64,000 nucleotides of DNA from an uncultured SAR324 cluster bacterium (GCA_905182865.1 CAJJCY010000001.1:124001-188000), one strand, 5' to 3'. Numbered from the stretch's first letter, positions 46,884 through 56,802 are shown. A program made the numbers and translations. Notes: generated from the letters alone by a model not told the origin.

Positions 46884-48016
46884 TGAACAGTGAACATTTT
46901 GATTTAATTCGAGTCACTATATTTCGAGTGTTTAGACACGTATCCGTTTTACTGTGCTTTTGGATCTTGTTCTCTCCATTGCTCCAAGCTGCAGAACCTG
47001 CCTTTATTCGTGAAAGCATACGTGCACGTGGAATGGGCAATGCGTTTACTGCTGCGGCTAACGACGAGATGCTGCTGTTTTACAATCCTGCCGCTTTACG
47101 TTCTGTATATTACAACATCTATCAAATAGCTGGTTTTAATACTACATACAACGAAAACATTACAAAACTTGGAAATTCCAGTAGCGGCGTTTCTACTCTC
47201 GGGTCTTTAGCCGGTAAAAATATCCATAATGAAATAGATATTGGTTTTTTGAGTCATGTTAATTCTCGATTCGGTTGGTCATTTTTTCACAAATTCTTTA
47301 GTTGATATCCAAATCAGAAATCCTATTATCCCATATTTAGAGACAAAATCTTACGTGCAGACGGGACTTGCCGGAGGAATGGCGTGGAGCTTTTTGGATT
47401 TTCAGCTTGATTTAGGTCTGGGTGTTAAACTAGTGCAAAGATCAGGAATCGATACGAAGTTACATATTTTTGACGAGGCCATCATTGAGTTCACAGAAGA
47501 TCAGAAAACCACAAAACTTCAAAAAAAATTCGTTAGCAAAGCAGCCTTTGCTCCTGATGCTGGTTTAATCTATCACTTTGACAGCTATCACAACATGGAA
47601 CCAAAAGTTGCGTTCAGCCTGCAAAATATAGGCGGCCTTGATTTTGAAGGGGCTGGGAAAGTTCCCATGACAATGAACATTGGTGTAAGTACTGAGTCAG
47701 AGTTTAATGGTATTGATATGATACTTGCCGCAGATTATCGTGATTTAGCAGACTCACAGGAAATGGTTTCTAAGGGAATATAATGACTGGGAGAAATATA
47801 AAAATTGGTGTGGAATTTGGCTGGCAAAAATTATTTAATGGACATCATCTTATCTCATTTCGTGCAGGGAGAAATGGGCCATACAACAGTGTTGGCTGGT
47901 CGATGAACTTATTTGGGTTTAAAGTTGATTTTGCAAAATACTCCGAGGAGATAGGAGGATATGCAGGTGAGTTGGAGGACAAACGTACAAGTTTACAAGT
48001 TTCACTTATTTTTTAA
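46883..48016 (+). CDS. Outer-membrane beta-barrel-like protein, three homopolymer frameshifts
   Basis: An N-terminal hydrophobic segment ends in LLQAAEP (signal). The mature part opens with ARGMGNAFTAAANDEMLLFYNPAALR, the plug-like opening of TraF/PorV/FadL-style barrels (RAxGMGxAFTAxAxDxxAxxYNPAGLA). Alternating beta strands follow to the end, which finishes with aromatic F (SLQVSLIF), a barrel signal for the Bam machinery. Three one-base excesses break the frame: T run 47282-47287, AA 47777-47778 and AAA 47794-47796. Removing them joins three pieces into one protein of about 377 residues. The ligand or role is unknown. Confidence 0.75.
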
Positions 48017-48044
48017 TTACAATCTTCGAAAACCAAGAGATTTC

Positions 48045-49628
48045 ATGAGAAATACTACTTTTGTGATATTTGCACTATCATTGGTGTGGTTAAGTGGTTG
48101 TATTACGCAGGGGAGATTGACCTCACTGACCTTCAAAAAGAGCTTTAATTATAAGACTCTGGACTCCTCAATGGAGGAACTCAAGAGTCAATATGAAAGC
48201 TCGATACAGGAGCAAGTCAGTGCATTGCGCGAGATCCGTTATATTTCAAAACATATGGGGGAGCCGGGTAAGCGGGAAATTGCATTGCGTGCTATGACCT
48301 TTTTTGCTTTTGCCAGTGACGATGGTGATATACGTGACAGGAGTCTCTCGCGTCTTGAGGCAGTTCTGGAATCACCGGAATGGCCGACTTATCTGAAGTT
48401 TGCAGTGATTGACAGTACTGTTGATCTGGTGACAGGAGAACTTGGGTTTCAAGAAAAGCATGATGGTGTGCTGATGCGTTTTGGTGTTAAGTCGGGCATA
48501 CGGGAAGATGCTTTAAAGTTTTTACTGAGTAATTTTGATCAGTTGACACCTGAGCTTCAATACCACTCCGTCAGTGCTTTACACCGCCTTTTGCTCACTG
48601 TACCAACGTTAGACAACTGTCCTGAAAACATTTGCGATGAAGATGTCCGAAAGAACCAGGAAGAATGGGACATTGGGAGAGAAGTTAAAATTGCTATTCC
48701 GTCAAATGCCGATCCCACTGCTGTTGAAGCTGGTGCTTACGGTGCAGCAACAAAACGTGTTCCTCTTGACGAACGTGAAGACTGGAATGAAGAAATGGAC
48801 GAACTGAAAGAGGTCGTCTGGGACTGGATGCAAGATCCTCTGGAGGATCTTGACGTTCAGTTATTAATACAGGGCCGATTAATACGCTTTGCCGGAGAGA
48901 TAGAAAATTTTTCTCTACAGGAAGATATGGCAGAAGATTTTCGAGAACAAATTTCAACCTGGGCCGAAAGCGAAGATATTTCTGTTGATTTGAGACAGTT
49001 GCTGGCTGCTTCAAGAGAAAAGGTGAAACTATATGGATTCCCTGCAAAAAAATCTCCTCTATTGTCAGAGGAAAAGTATGCAAATATTCTAAACGGTCCA
49101 TTGAACTTTTTAGAGACTCATTTGGACGCAGTCCTGCATCAGCAATTGGAATTCCAGAAAAGCGGTTTTAATTCGGAACAGCCTGAAACTATCGAACAGG
49201 TCTTTAGCCTATACGAAGGAACTTCTGAAGATCAGCTCAAACGGGAAATTGTGCTGGAAAATGTAACTGCGGCACTGGAAAAAGGACTAATTGTTGACAC
49301 TCTCAATTTGACATCTAGTGTTGTGAAAGTTACAGAGAGTGTACGTTCTGAAACTGAACTTGTACCTTTTTTAAAATTTGTTGGAGCCTTGTTTCCCTCA
49401 ATGAAGTTGCAAAAACGCAGTCCTCGTTCTTTGTTTGAAATTTTGGTAGAAAAAGCAGTAGCAGCAGAAAATTTATCTCTGCGAAGACATTATCTAAACG
49501 CAGTTCTTGCAGGTGCCGGTATTTTTCCTGATGAGGCCAACCTCAGACTTGCTTTTGCCGGAGACCAGGATATTGTTACGCAGAATATGATCGATTCAGA
49601 GCTGCAAAAACTGGAAGAAACACTTTAA
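48045..49628 (+). CDS. Large alpha-helical lipoprotein of unknown function
   Basis: The 527-residue protein has a type II signal peptide (MRNTTFVIFALSLVWLSGC; lipobox LSGC) from the ATG at 48045. The remainder is almost entirely helical, with repeating Leu/acidic patterns of about 35-40 residues in the first third (KREIALRAMTFFAFASDDGDIRDRSLSRLEAVLES and similar), consistent with HEAT/ARM-like repeats, then an acidic linker (EREDWNEEMDELKEVVWDWMQDPLEDLD) and further helices. I do not recognise a family. It follows the barrel protein by 28 bases and precedes another lipoprotein, suggesting an envelope complex. Confidence 0.68.
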   Translation: MRNTTFVIFALSLVWLSGCITQGRLTSLTFKKSFNYKTLDSSMEELKSQYESSIQEQVSALREIRYISKHMGEPGKREIALRAMTFFAFASDDGDIRDRSLSRLEAVLESPEWPTYLKFAVIDSTVDLVTGELGFQEKHDGVLMRFGVKSGIREDALKFLLSNFDQLTPELQYHSVSALHRLLLTVPTLDNCPENICDEDVRKNQEEWDIGREVKIAIPSNADPTAVEAGAYGAATKRVPLDEREDWNEEMDELKEVVWDWMQDPLEDLDVQLLIQGRLIRFAGEIENFSLQEDMAEDFREQISTWAESEDISVDLRQLLAASREKVKLYGFPAKKSPLLSEEKYANILNGPLNFLETHLDAVLHQQLEFQKSGFNSEQPETIEQVFSLYEGTSEDQLKREIVLENVTAALEKGLIVDTLNLTSSVVKVTESVRSETELVPFLKFVGALFPSMKLQKRSPRSLFEILVEKAVAAENLSLRRHYLNAVLAGAGIFPDEANLRLAFAGDQDIVTQNMIDSELQKLEETL

Positions 49629-49679
49629 CAACCTGTGGATTATGAAAAAAATATTTGAGTTGTCTACAAAAGGTTTATC

Positions 49680-50978
49680 ATGAAAACGATATTCAGGTTA
49701 CTGCTACTGTTTTTTCTGCCATTAGTGTTGGCTTCGTGTGGAGATAAAAAAGAATCTGCGCAAAGTTGTTCGATTCAACTTGATGAACAAAAATATTCTA
49801 CGGTTTCCGAAAACGAAAATTGCTCAAATTATGAAAGAGCAAGTGCTTATTTGGGTCGGGCAGGAGTGTCTTTTGCTAATTTTCTCAAAACTGGAGCTAC
49901 AGATAACCTGACAAAAACACTGGGGATTTCAAAGCTAAGTTCTCCTACTGACTACACAACTGGAAATCGTGGATATGTGACCGAAGCACTTTGTTTAGTT
50001 GGAGCCAATACCTTTGTCACCTCCAGTCGATGCCACGGAAGCTCCAGGACTCGGTCGACTGATGAACTTGAAATATCAATGTTCGCAAATATTGCTGATT
50101 TTATATACCTCAACTATGGAGTTCTTGACAATGATTCAAACGGTACTCTTTCCGATACTGAAATAGAAGGTTTCACTAAATTGCAGACTGATGGAATCAG
50201 TGTTGATGGATTAGGAACTGGCTTAGCTGCATATAATCGTAATTTGAAGTAGTAATTGGGAGACAATCATATATTTCGAATAGTGACCAGACGAAATGTG
50301 TTGAATATGACTGGAAATTATACAGTGACAATGCAAGTTCAAGTACACTTGTGCTGCAGGGCTCTTGCACTGGGAACATCTATTACTGAACTAAGGCCTA
50401 TCTTCAAACTAGACAATATGACAGATATTACGGCTGGAGGGACTTTGAATACTTTAGTTTCAATGGTTAGTGAACTATCAATGATTTCAACTGCACTTTC
50501 TTCAGACTTTGATTCGCTTGGAATAAGTTCAGAAAACAGTGTTCGAAAGCAACTTACTTTAGGACTGAGCAAATTGGACAATGGAGCAAAAGACAATAAT
50601 CCAACGGCTAACGCAGCTTGTTCAGCGGTGAGCTTATTTGATGTAATGTTCTTACTAGTTAAAAACGCGGCAGATAATAGCACCACTTATCTGAGTTAAA
50701 AAGTGCTAACCTTAATCAGTACGACTGATTTAATCAATTCAGTGGATCAGCTTAAGTCTGTTACCTGCGGAGCTTCGTGTATAATGCACTCCCAATGACT
50801 CAGCCAGAATCGTTTATGCCACAACAGTCCTGCAACAACATATACCGACTCATATGAAAAAGCAGAGAGCTCACTTTACGAAGCTATGAAGAATACGCGC
50901 AGCCTTGGAACTGATGACAGTATAAAAGGTGACGGGAAAGTCACCTTCCGCGAATTAATCTGTGTCGCCGAAAATTAA
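49680..50978 (+). CDS. Cys-rich lipoprotein with EF-hand-like loops, several frameshifts
   Basis: It begins MKTIFRLLLLFFLPLVLASC, a type II signal with lipobox LASC. Mature residues contain regularly placed Cys (QSCSIQ, ENCSNYE, EALCLVG, SSRCHG, KCVEYD, GSCTGN), as expected for a disulfide-bonded periplasmic or surface protein. It also has an EF-hand-type loop DNDSNGTLSDTE, and a second weaker one near the end (GDGKVTFREL). The frame breaks near 50250, near 50384 and again between 50699 and 50847; the homologous-looking reading continues to a stop at 50976-50978. As for the barrel gene, indel error is likely. The family is not recognised. The next gene starts 1 base after this stop. Confidence 0.65.
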
Positions 50979-50979
50979 T

Positions 50980-52329
50980 ATGCAGCGAATTGTTGCATGT
51001 ACTTTCCTGTGTTTCTTGTTTTTTCCAACAGTTTCACTTGGTCAAAAATCTCTGGTAATATTTTCAGGTGACTTACGAGGAGAAATAAAACCTTGTGGTT
51101 GTGCGGAAGAAGGTGACATGGGCGGACTTCCTCGCAGGCTCACTTTTTTCAAACAGCAGCAGTCTCAGCATGCCAATCTTTTATATTTCGATCTGGGGAA
51201 TAACTTTCCTGAACCTTCCGAACAAGGTGATCTTAAAATCCAGCTAATTCAGACTGCACTCAAAAAATTAGATCCACAAGTAGTCCTGGTCGGACCGAAC
51301 GAATGGCTGAACGGCCTGCAGTCGCTGGATCCAAAAATCCCTTATCTCCTCAGTAATCAAAGCGGAAGCCTTCATTATTTAAGCTCAAAAACAATTAAAC
51401 TGGAGGAGCAAGGTATCACTGTATTTGGTTATTTGTCTCCTAATTTTGTTTATCAAAATCAGAATGATCCGCCGATTGTCTTGCCGGTAGGTCCGGAATT
51501 GTTAGCAGACTGGAAAGTCAAAATTAATAAAAATGCAGGATTGTTCCGGATCCTTTTATTTCGTGGAAATGTTGAAGAGTTGGAAAAATTTAACCAATCT
51601 GGTTTATTTGATTTGATTGTTGCAGGAAGCAGCAATGACGATGAGTTGAACCAGGTTTTGCAAGTGCAGACAGGATCTGATTCTTTTCCAATGATTCCAA
51701 CAAAAGGACAGGGGTTATTAACAGGTAAATTGACAAAAGAAGGAAAGTTAATTCCAGATAATCAAGAAATTGTTACCCAAGATTTATCTGTAACTTGGCT
51801 GCGTACAAATTTTGAGGATGCACCGGAATTGGAAGGTACTTTCCGGACCTATGATGCAGCAGTGAAGGAACTGTTTTTCAATAACTTGGACCGAATGGAG
51901 CAACAGCAACAAGAATCTCCATTTGTCGGAAATGCAGTCTGTATCGGTTGTCATGCGAATGCTGCCACAATTTGGAAAAATAGTCGACACGCACATGCTT
52001 TTGCAACTCTGGAAAATAAGGGAAAGCATTTTGATCCGGAATGTCTGGAATGTCATGTTGTTGGACTGAAACCATGGGAGGCACCGGCTGATGCTTCAGA
52101 AACAGTTCTCAAATTTTCTGGAGGAACAGGTTTTCTGAGTTCCCAACTAACACCGCATTTGAAAAATGTTCAGTGCGAGAATTGTCATGGCCCTGCTAGA
52201 GCTCACTTGGAAAACAGTAAAATCCATCCTGGGAATAAAGAGCCAAAATCAGCATGTGTGAGTTGTCACCAGGGTAGTCATTCCCCAATGTTTAATTTTG
52301 AAACTTACTGGCCAAAAATAAAACACTGA
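50980..52329 (+). CDS. Exported tetrahaem cytochrome c with metallophosphatase-like N-domain
   Basis: The 449-residue protein has a Sec signal (MQRIVACTFLCFLFFPTVSLG). Residues about 25-300 resemble the UshA/5'-nucleotidase-type metallophosphatase fold as used in multihaem proteins, with GDLRGEIKPCGCAEEGDMGGLPRR, but the classical DxH...GDxxD metal ligands are not clear. The C-terminal 140 residues carry four CxxCH haem motifs (CIGCH, CLECH, CENCH, CVSCH) and distal His residues (RHAHAF), like a cytochrome c554 domain. It should act in periplasmic electron transfer. The ATG at 50980 gives the signal peptide directly; a GTG at 50962 is less likely. It ends the envelope cluster. Confidence 0.85.
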   Translation: MQRIVACTFLCFLFFPTVSLGQKSLVIFSGDLRGEIKPCGCAEEGDMGGLPRRLTFFKQQQSQHANLLYFDLGNNFPEPSEQGDLKIQLIQTALKKLDPQVVLVGPNEWLNGLQSLDPKIPYLLSNQSGSLHYLSSKTIKLEEQGITVFGYLSPNFVYQNQNDPPIVLPVGPELLADWKVKINKNAGLFRILLFRGNVEELEKFNQSGLFDLIVAGSSNDDELNQVLQVQTGSDSFPMIPTKGQGLLTGKLTKEGKLIPDNQEIVTQDLSVTWLRTNFEDAPELEGTFRTYDAAVKELFFNNLDRMEQQQQESPFVGNAVCIGCHANAATIWKNSRHAHAFATLENKGKHFDPECLECHVVGLKPWEAPADASETVLKFSGGTGFLSSQLTPHLKNVQCENCHGPARAHLENSKIHPGNKEPKSACVSCHQGSHSPMFNFETYWPKIKH

Positions 52330-52347
52330 TAGCATTGTTCTCACAAA

Positions 52348-53220
52348 CTAGGTCATCCATTGGTCCCGCTCTGTTTTAGCCTGGGTAAGAAGCTCAATTA
52401 ACTTTTCTTTATCATTACTCTTAATTGCATCCTCAAGCTTAACCACAACATCTTTGAATGTATTCATACGTGAAAGCAAATTTTCTTGATTTTCCAGAAA
52501 AATATCTGCCCACATTTCAGGACTGGATGATGCAATACGGGAAAAATCTTTAAGACCCGCACCTGAATGACTCATGGCCTCCGGAGTACTGGAATCTGCG
52601 ATTGCCTGAATGCTTGCGTAAGCCAGTAGATGTGGTAAATGACTGACTGAAGCGAACATCTGATCATGATCTTCAGCGTCCATTTCAGATACCATTGAAC
52701 CCATTGATTCCCACATTTCACAAACTGTGCTGACAACATTTCTATCAGTTCCCATTTCAGGAGTAAGGATACAACGCTTACCAGAAAATAAATTTTCTCT
52801 TGCAGCACGCGGTCCGAAGTTCTCTGACCCAGCAATGGGATGCCCACCGACAAAACTAATTCCTGCGTACTCCGGTGCGAGCATCATCTGTATAAGTGGG
52901 GATTTTACGCTGCCAGTGTCTGTTAGAATTACTGATGCAGAAAGATGGGGACGTATGTCTGAAAGCACATCAGCAAAGGCTTTGACTGGTACAGCCAGCA
53001 TAACCAATTGTGCTTCGGCCAGTTTGGCGTCTGGAGCCTCTGCCAGATAATCAACTAAATTTCTGCTGCTGATTTCTGCCCTATATTCTGAATTATTGTC
53101 ATAACCAAGAATGCGCTTTGCCAATCCTAAACGGCGAACATCCATGGCAAATGAACCTCCGATCAGTCCGAGACCAACTACTGCCAATGTGTCAAACTGT
53201 CTGAATCCGGGGGCAGACAT
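52348..53220 (-). CDS. tyrA: Prephenate dehydrogenase
   Basis: The 290-residue enzyme has an N-terminal NAD-binding Rossmann motif VVGLGLIGGSFAMDVRRLG. The family markers are LTDTGSVKSPLIQ, GGHPIAGSENFGP (active-site His) and VSHLPHLLAYASIQAI (a second conserved His). It oxidatively decarboxylates prephenate to 4-hydroxyphenylpyruvate for tyrosine synthesis. No chorismate mutase or ACT domain is fused. It is the last gene of the minus-strand run yajC-secD-secF-tyrA, starting 7 bases after secF; linkage of tyrA to the Sec genes is unusual but could be simple cotranscription. Confidence 0.92.
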   Translation of the reverse strand: MSAPGFRQFDTLAVVGLGLIGGSFAMDVRRLGLAKRILGYDNNSEYRAEISSRNLVDYLAEAPDAKLAEAQLVMLAVPVKAFADVLSDIRPHLSASVILTDTGSVKSPLIQMMLAPEYAGISFVGGHPIAGSENFGPRAARENLFSGKRCILTPEMGTDRNVVSTVCEMWESMGSMVSEMDAEDHDQMFASVSHLPHLLAYASIQAIADSSTPEAMSHSGAGLKDFSRIASSSPEMWADIFLENQENLLSRMNTFKDVVVKLEDAIKSNDKEKLIELLTQAKTERDQWMT

Positions 53221-53227
53221 TTACAAC

Positions 53228-54160
53228 TCAGTTTGATTTGATAACAGTTCCACTCGGTGGTACTAATTTGGTCAGGAATACTGCCAAAGGACTTGCAACA
53301 TAAATCGATGAGTAGGTTCCGATTAACACACCAACGAGTAGGGCAAATGCGAAATCGTGGATAATTTCGCCTCCCAGTAAAAATAAAGACAACACGACGA
53401 ACAGTGTTGTTCCGGAAGTAATCAGGGTCCTGCTCAATGTTTCGGTAATGCTCAAATTGATAGTTTCTTCAAACGACTTTTTTCGGTATTTACCCTGATT
53501 TTCCCTGATACGGTCAAAAACTACAATGGTATCATTGAGAGAGTATCCTACCACTGTTAACAGGGCTGCAACGACGGTCAAAGAAAATTCTTTGTCAAAA
53601 ATGGAAAACATTCCAACCACAACAAGCACATCATGTACTAAAGCCACTATTGCACTGACTCCCTGTCTCCATTGAAAACGAATTGTGATGTAAAGCAAAA
53701 CCAATCCGAGCGCAATTAAAATGGCCTTTACAGCACTGATTTTAAGTTCGTCTCCGACTTTCGGTCCAATTGTTTCAATGCGGCGGATTTCGAGTTTTGG
53801 ATGTTGCGGTTCAAGAATTTTCCGTAATTCTGAAGTCAGGTTCTCGCCTGTACCAAGCGGACTGTTTAGGGGAAGACCAAGCAGGATTTCGTGATCTGCC
53901 AAATCTCCAAAAGTTTGCAGAACCACGTTTTTCATGCCATTCTCAGCAAAAAAATTACGTAACTGATCCAGATTTGGTGGAGTCGAAAATTGAATTTGCA
54001 CATTTGTTCCACCTCGAAAATCTATTCCGTATTTCAAACCATTGTGTGCAACAATCGAAACAATGCCGGCAAGAATTAGAATACCGGATATAATTGCGGC
54101 TAAACGTTTGTAACCAAGGAAATCAATAAATTGCCCGTCTTTAAAATTAAGAAACTGCAT
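53228..54160 (-). CDS. secF: Protein translocase subunit SecF
   Basis: The 310-residue protein has six membrane helices and the SecF markers YGIDFRGGTNVQIQF, TIGPKVGDELK in the first periplasmic domain, and DTIVVFDRIRENQ with GYSLNDT in helix 4. With SecD it uses proton motive force to complete protein export. The C-terminal FALLVGVLIGTYSSIYVASPL is standard. It lies 38 bases downstream of secD on the minus strand, in the usual yajC-secD-secF order. Confidence 0.95.
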   Translation of the reverse strand: MQFLNFKDGQFIDFLGYKRLAAIISGILILAGIVSIVAHNGLKYGIDFRGGTNVQIQFSTPPNLDQLRNFFAENGMKNVVLQTFGDLADHEILLGLPLNSPLGTGENLTSELRKILEPQHPKLEIRRIETIGPKVGDELKISAVKAILIALGLVLLYITIRFQWRQGVSAIVALVHDVLVVVGMFSIFDKEFSLTVVAALLTVVGYSLNDTIVVFDRIRENQGKYRKKSFEETINLSITETLSRTLITSGTTLFVVLSLFLLGGEIIHDFAFALLVGVLIGTYSSIYVASPLAVFLTKLVPPSGTVIKSN

Positions 54161-54198
54161 AGTCTTTCTGTAAGTTGATCTGCTGTGTTATGGTTAAA

Positions 54199-55767
54199 TT
54201 AAATGCTGAGTGAACGTAATTTAGTTTTTCGCAAATAAACAAAATCAAAAAAGAAACGGGTCACAATAATTGCTGTAAACATGCTTGCAATGATGCCCAC
54301 AGAGAGTGTGACTGCAAAGCCCTTGATGGGGCCTGTTCCAAATTGCAGGAGTGCAAGAGCGGCAAAAAGAGTTGTAACGTTTGCATCTAGAATAGTCCGG
54401 AAAGCCTTACCAAAGCCTTCCTGAATGGCTGCTCGTGGGTTATCAGTACGCTTTATTTCTTCACGAATACGCTGGAAAATCAAAACATTTGCATCAACTG
54501 CCATACCTATAGTCAGCACAATTCCAGCCATTCCTGGTAAGGTCAGTGTTGCTCCAAAAACTCCAAGAACTGAAATAATTAATAATACATTGAAAATCAA
54601 TGCTGCTGCCGCAAATACTCCGGCCAGTCGATAATAAAAAATCATAAAAATCAAAACAAGTGTGCTGCCGATCATTAATGACTTCAGTCCCTGATCTACA
54701 GAATCTTCTCCAAGGCTGGCGCCTACAGTCCGCTCCTCGCGTATCTCAATTGGTGCAGGTAAAGATCCGGAACGCAGGACGATTTTGAGAGTGTCAGCTT
54801 CTTCTACTGTAAATTGTCCTGAAATTGAAGCTTCTCCGCCGGTAATTGCTTCCCGGATCACTGGTGCAGACTGTACCTTGTCGTCCAGTACAATTGCCAT
54901 GTTTCTTCCAACGTTGCGGCGTGTGATTTTTGCAAAACGATCCGCCCCGATTGAATCGAATGAAAGTGCAACATAGGGTCTGTTGTCCCTGGAATCAATC
55001 CGGACTCTTGCATCTCTGATAAACTCGCCTGTCATTAATATCTTTTTATCTAAAACATAAGGCCGTTTGGAAATCAATTTGTTTGCTGTCTTGTCCCAAA
55101 CCTCTTCATATTTGACCACTTCAGTAAGCCGGTTGTAGTTGCTTGGAGTGGCATTATTGTTGACAATTTGAAACTGCAAAATTGCCTGAGGGCCAATCAA
55201 TTCGATTGCACGGTCCCTGTCTTTTAACCCTGGAAGCTGGATGACAATGTTGTCCTCACCCTGTTTCTGCAGAGAAGGTTCACTAATTCCCAAGCTGTCG
55301 ATACGGTTCCGTAATACTTCCAATGCCTGACTCACTGAGTTCTCCCGTATAAGCTGGGCTTCTTCTGATTTTAGTTTTAGATATGTAAGATCGTCCTGTA
55401 CATTCATTTCAAACTGTTCCAGAAAACGATCGTAGGGAGCAATTTCCAAATTTACTTTTTTGCCAGGCTCCATTTCCAGAATCAGGGAGTTTGTTGCTTG
55501 ACGTACCTCAACAAAATCAACCTGTTCGTCAATCAGTAAATCTTCCAGCTCGAGGGATGTTCTGCGTACAATTTCCTTAACCGCTTCATCTACCTTTATT
55601 TCAATATCAAGGTACATACCGCCTTGTAAATCAAGACCAAGATTTACCTTGTTGTCCACAGTCTGTGGATCTACACCCGGCTGGTAGGCTCTGTATGTTG
55701 GAAACGCATAATAAAGTGCTCCAAGCAAGACAATGAGTATGATGGATCCTTTAAGTTTAATGTCCAT
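54199..55767 (-). CDS. secD: Protein translocase subunit SecD
   Basis: The 522-residue SecD has an N-terminal helix followed by NLGLDLQGGMYLDIEI, the long periplasmic P1 domain with LRNRIDSLGISEPSLQKQG, and IVIQLPG. The helix 4 signature is GMAVDANVLIFQRIREEIKR, and C-terminal helices include GTGPIKGFAVTLSVGIIASMFTAI. It pairs with SecF to pull exported proteins into the periplasm. All domains are intact with no frame break, in contrast to secA elsewhere in the window. Confidence 0.96.
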   Translation of the reverse strand: MDIKLKGSIILIVLLGALYYAFPTYRAYQPGVDPQTVDNKVNLGLDLQGGMYLDIEIKVDEAVKEIVRRTSLELEDLLIDEQVDFVEVRQATNSLILEMEPGKKVNLEIAPYDRFLEQFEMNVQDDLTYLKLKSEEAQLIRENSVSQALEVLRNRIDSLGISEPSLQKQGEDNIVIQLPGLKDRDRAIELIGPQAILQFQIVNNNATPSNYNRLTEVVKYEEVWDKTANKLISKRPYVLDKKILMTGEFIRDARVRIDSRDNRPYVALSFDSIGADRFAKITRRNVGRNMAIVLDDKVQSAPVIREAITGGEASISGQFTVEEADTLKIVLRSGSLPAPIEIREERTVGASLGEDSVDQGLKSLMIGSTLVLIFMIFYYRLAGVFAAAALIFNVLLIISVLGVFGATLTLPGMAGIVLTIGMAVDANVLIFQRIREEIKRTDNPRAAIQEGFGKAFRTILDANVTTLFAALALLQFGTGPIKGFAVTLSVGIIASMFTAIIVTRFFFDFVYLRKTKLRSLSI

Positions 55768-55827
55768 AATTTCTGGTTATAGATTTATTATTATTTAGTG
55801 CTAACTTTTTCAATTCTTCAGTGTTCT

Positions 55828-56208
55828 TTATTCCTTTTTTGCCACTTTTTTTTCTTCTTTAGAATCATCTTTTTCTTCATCCTTTTTTACACCGGTTTTT
55901 TTATCCATTCTGGAGACTTGCTGCAGCTCTATATTGATCTGCACCTTACTTGCAACTTCAAGTGTAATCCGATCGTCTCCCACTTTAACTATTGTTCCAA
56001 AGATTCCACCGTTTGTGACAACCTTGTCACCCTTGCTAAGGCTCTCTACCATTCTCTGGTGTTCTTTCTGTTTTTTTTGTTGTGGACGGATAATTAGAAA
56101 CCAGAAAACTCCCAGGATTAATACAAGTGGGATAAATTGGAAAAATGGACTCTGTGAAGACTCCTCACCCACAGATTGGGCATATGCAACTGATTCAAAT
56201 GGAAACAT
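55828..56208 (-). CDS. yajC: Sec translocon accessory protein YajC
   Basis: The 126-residue protein has one membrane helix (FFQFIPLVLILGVFWFLIIRPQQKKQKEHQ), with the conserved RPQQK just after it, then GDKVVTNGGIFGTIVKVGDDRITLEVA. The C-terminal tail is unusually long and Lys/Glu-rich (KKDEEKDDSKEEKK). It associates with SecDF. It heads the minus-strand operon; transcription enters from the hairpin-rich gap to the right. tgt/queA, common neighbours of yajC elsewhere, are absent. Confidence 0.93.
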   Translation of the reverse strand: MFPFESVAYAQSVGEESSQSPFFQFIPLVLILGVFWFLIIRPQQKKQKEHQRMVESLSKGDKVVTNGGIFGTIVKVGDDRITLEVASKVQINIELQQVSRMDKKTGVKKDEEKDDSKEEKKVAKKE

Positions 56209-56802
56209 CTAATTAACTCCTTTAAAGGTTTATGGGTAAATAAAACAATAAAGTATAGCACTTCATAAAAAATATTTCACGTCTAAATACGCAATTTACT
56301 AAATTTATTTATCTCTCATAAAATGTTGGAATAGCAAATAGTCTGATTTCAACACACCTCACGGCAGTTGATTAGTAAAGGTCTTTCACTCCTTGGGTTT
56401 CCGCAGCATGTTTCTGCGGAAGCATACATCTGTAATCATAAAATTAGTAAAATCGAGTAGTGAAGTGGTTCTCACGGTTGTTGCAGGGGCTTCGCCCCTA
56501 CGCTTTCACGCCTTCAAAAAAGGAAACACTACTTTTCATTAATGAACTTGTAATAAAATTATCATTCCCGAGGAAGCGGGAATAGAGGAGCGGGGTTTAT
56601 ACGGCTGAATAAAACTCAAATCATAGATGTGTTAGGATAAGCCCATTCCTTTCCCTTGCATGGCCTTTCGACGATGCTTCCCTTCGCCACCGCCCAGGTT
56701 TCGGGACAGTTTGCCGGGGCTACCGTTTAGATAAACTATCCTGTAGAATTCCTATCATAAAACTTCCCACTGCAGAAAATGGGATTATTTTTAATGAAGT
56801 CA
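56209..56802. repeat. Hairpin-rich intergenic region (REP-like)
   Basis: This 594-base gap has no intact gene and three good hairpins: TTCCGCAG-7-CTGCGGAA (56399-56421), AGGGGC-TTC-GCCCCT (56485-56499) and ATTCCCG-6-CGGGAAT (56564-56583). The last two have the sequence style of extragenic palindromic repeats found between genes in many bacteria. A G+C-richer segment at about 56635-56735 can be read in parts on either strand but has no start and stop of a real gene; it may be a remnant. The yajC promoter should be near 56230. Confidence 0.55.

Noticed and set aside
56618..56740. A small gene in the G+C-richer stretch of the hairpin gap
   Set aside because: All frames lack a plausible start and stop pair or a recognisable domain; it is at most a remnant.
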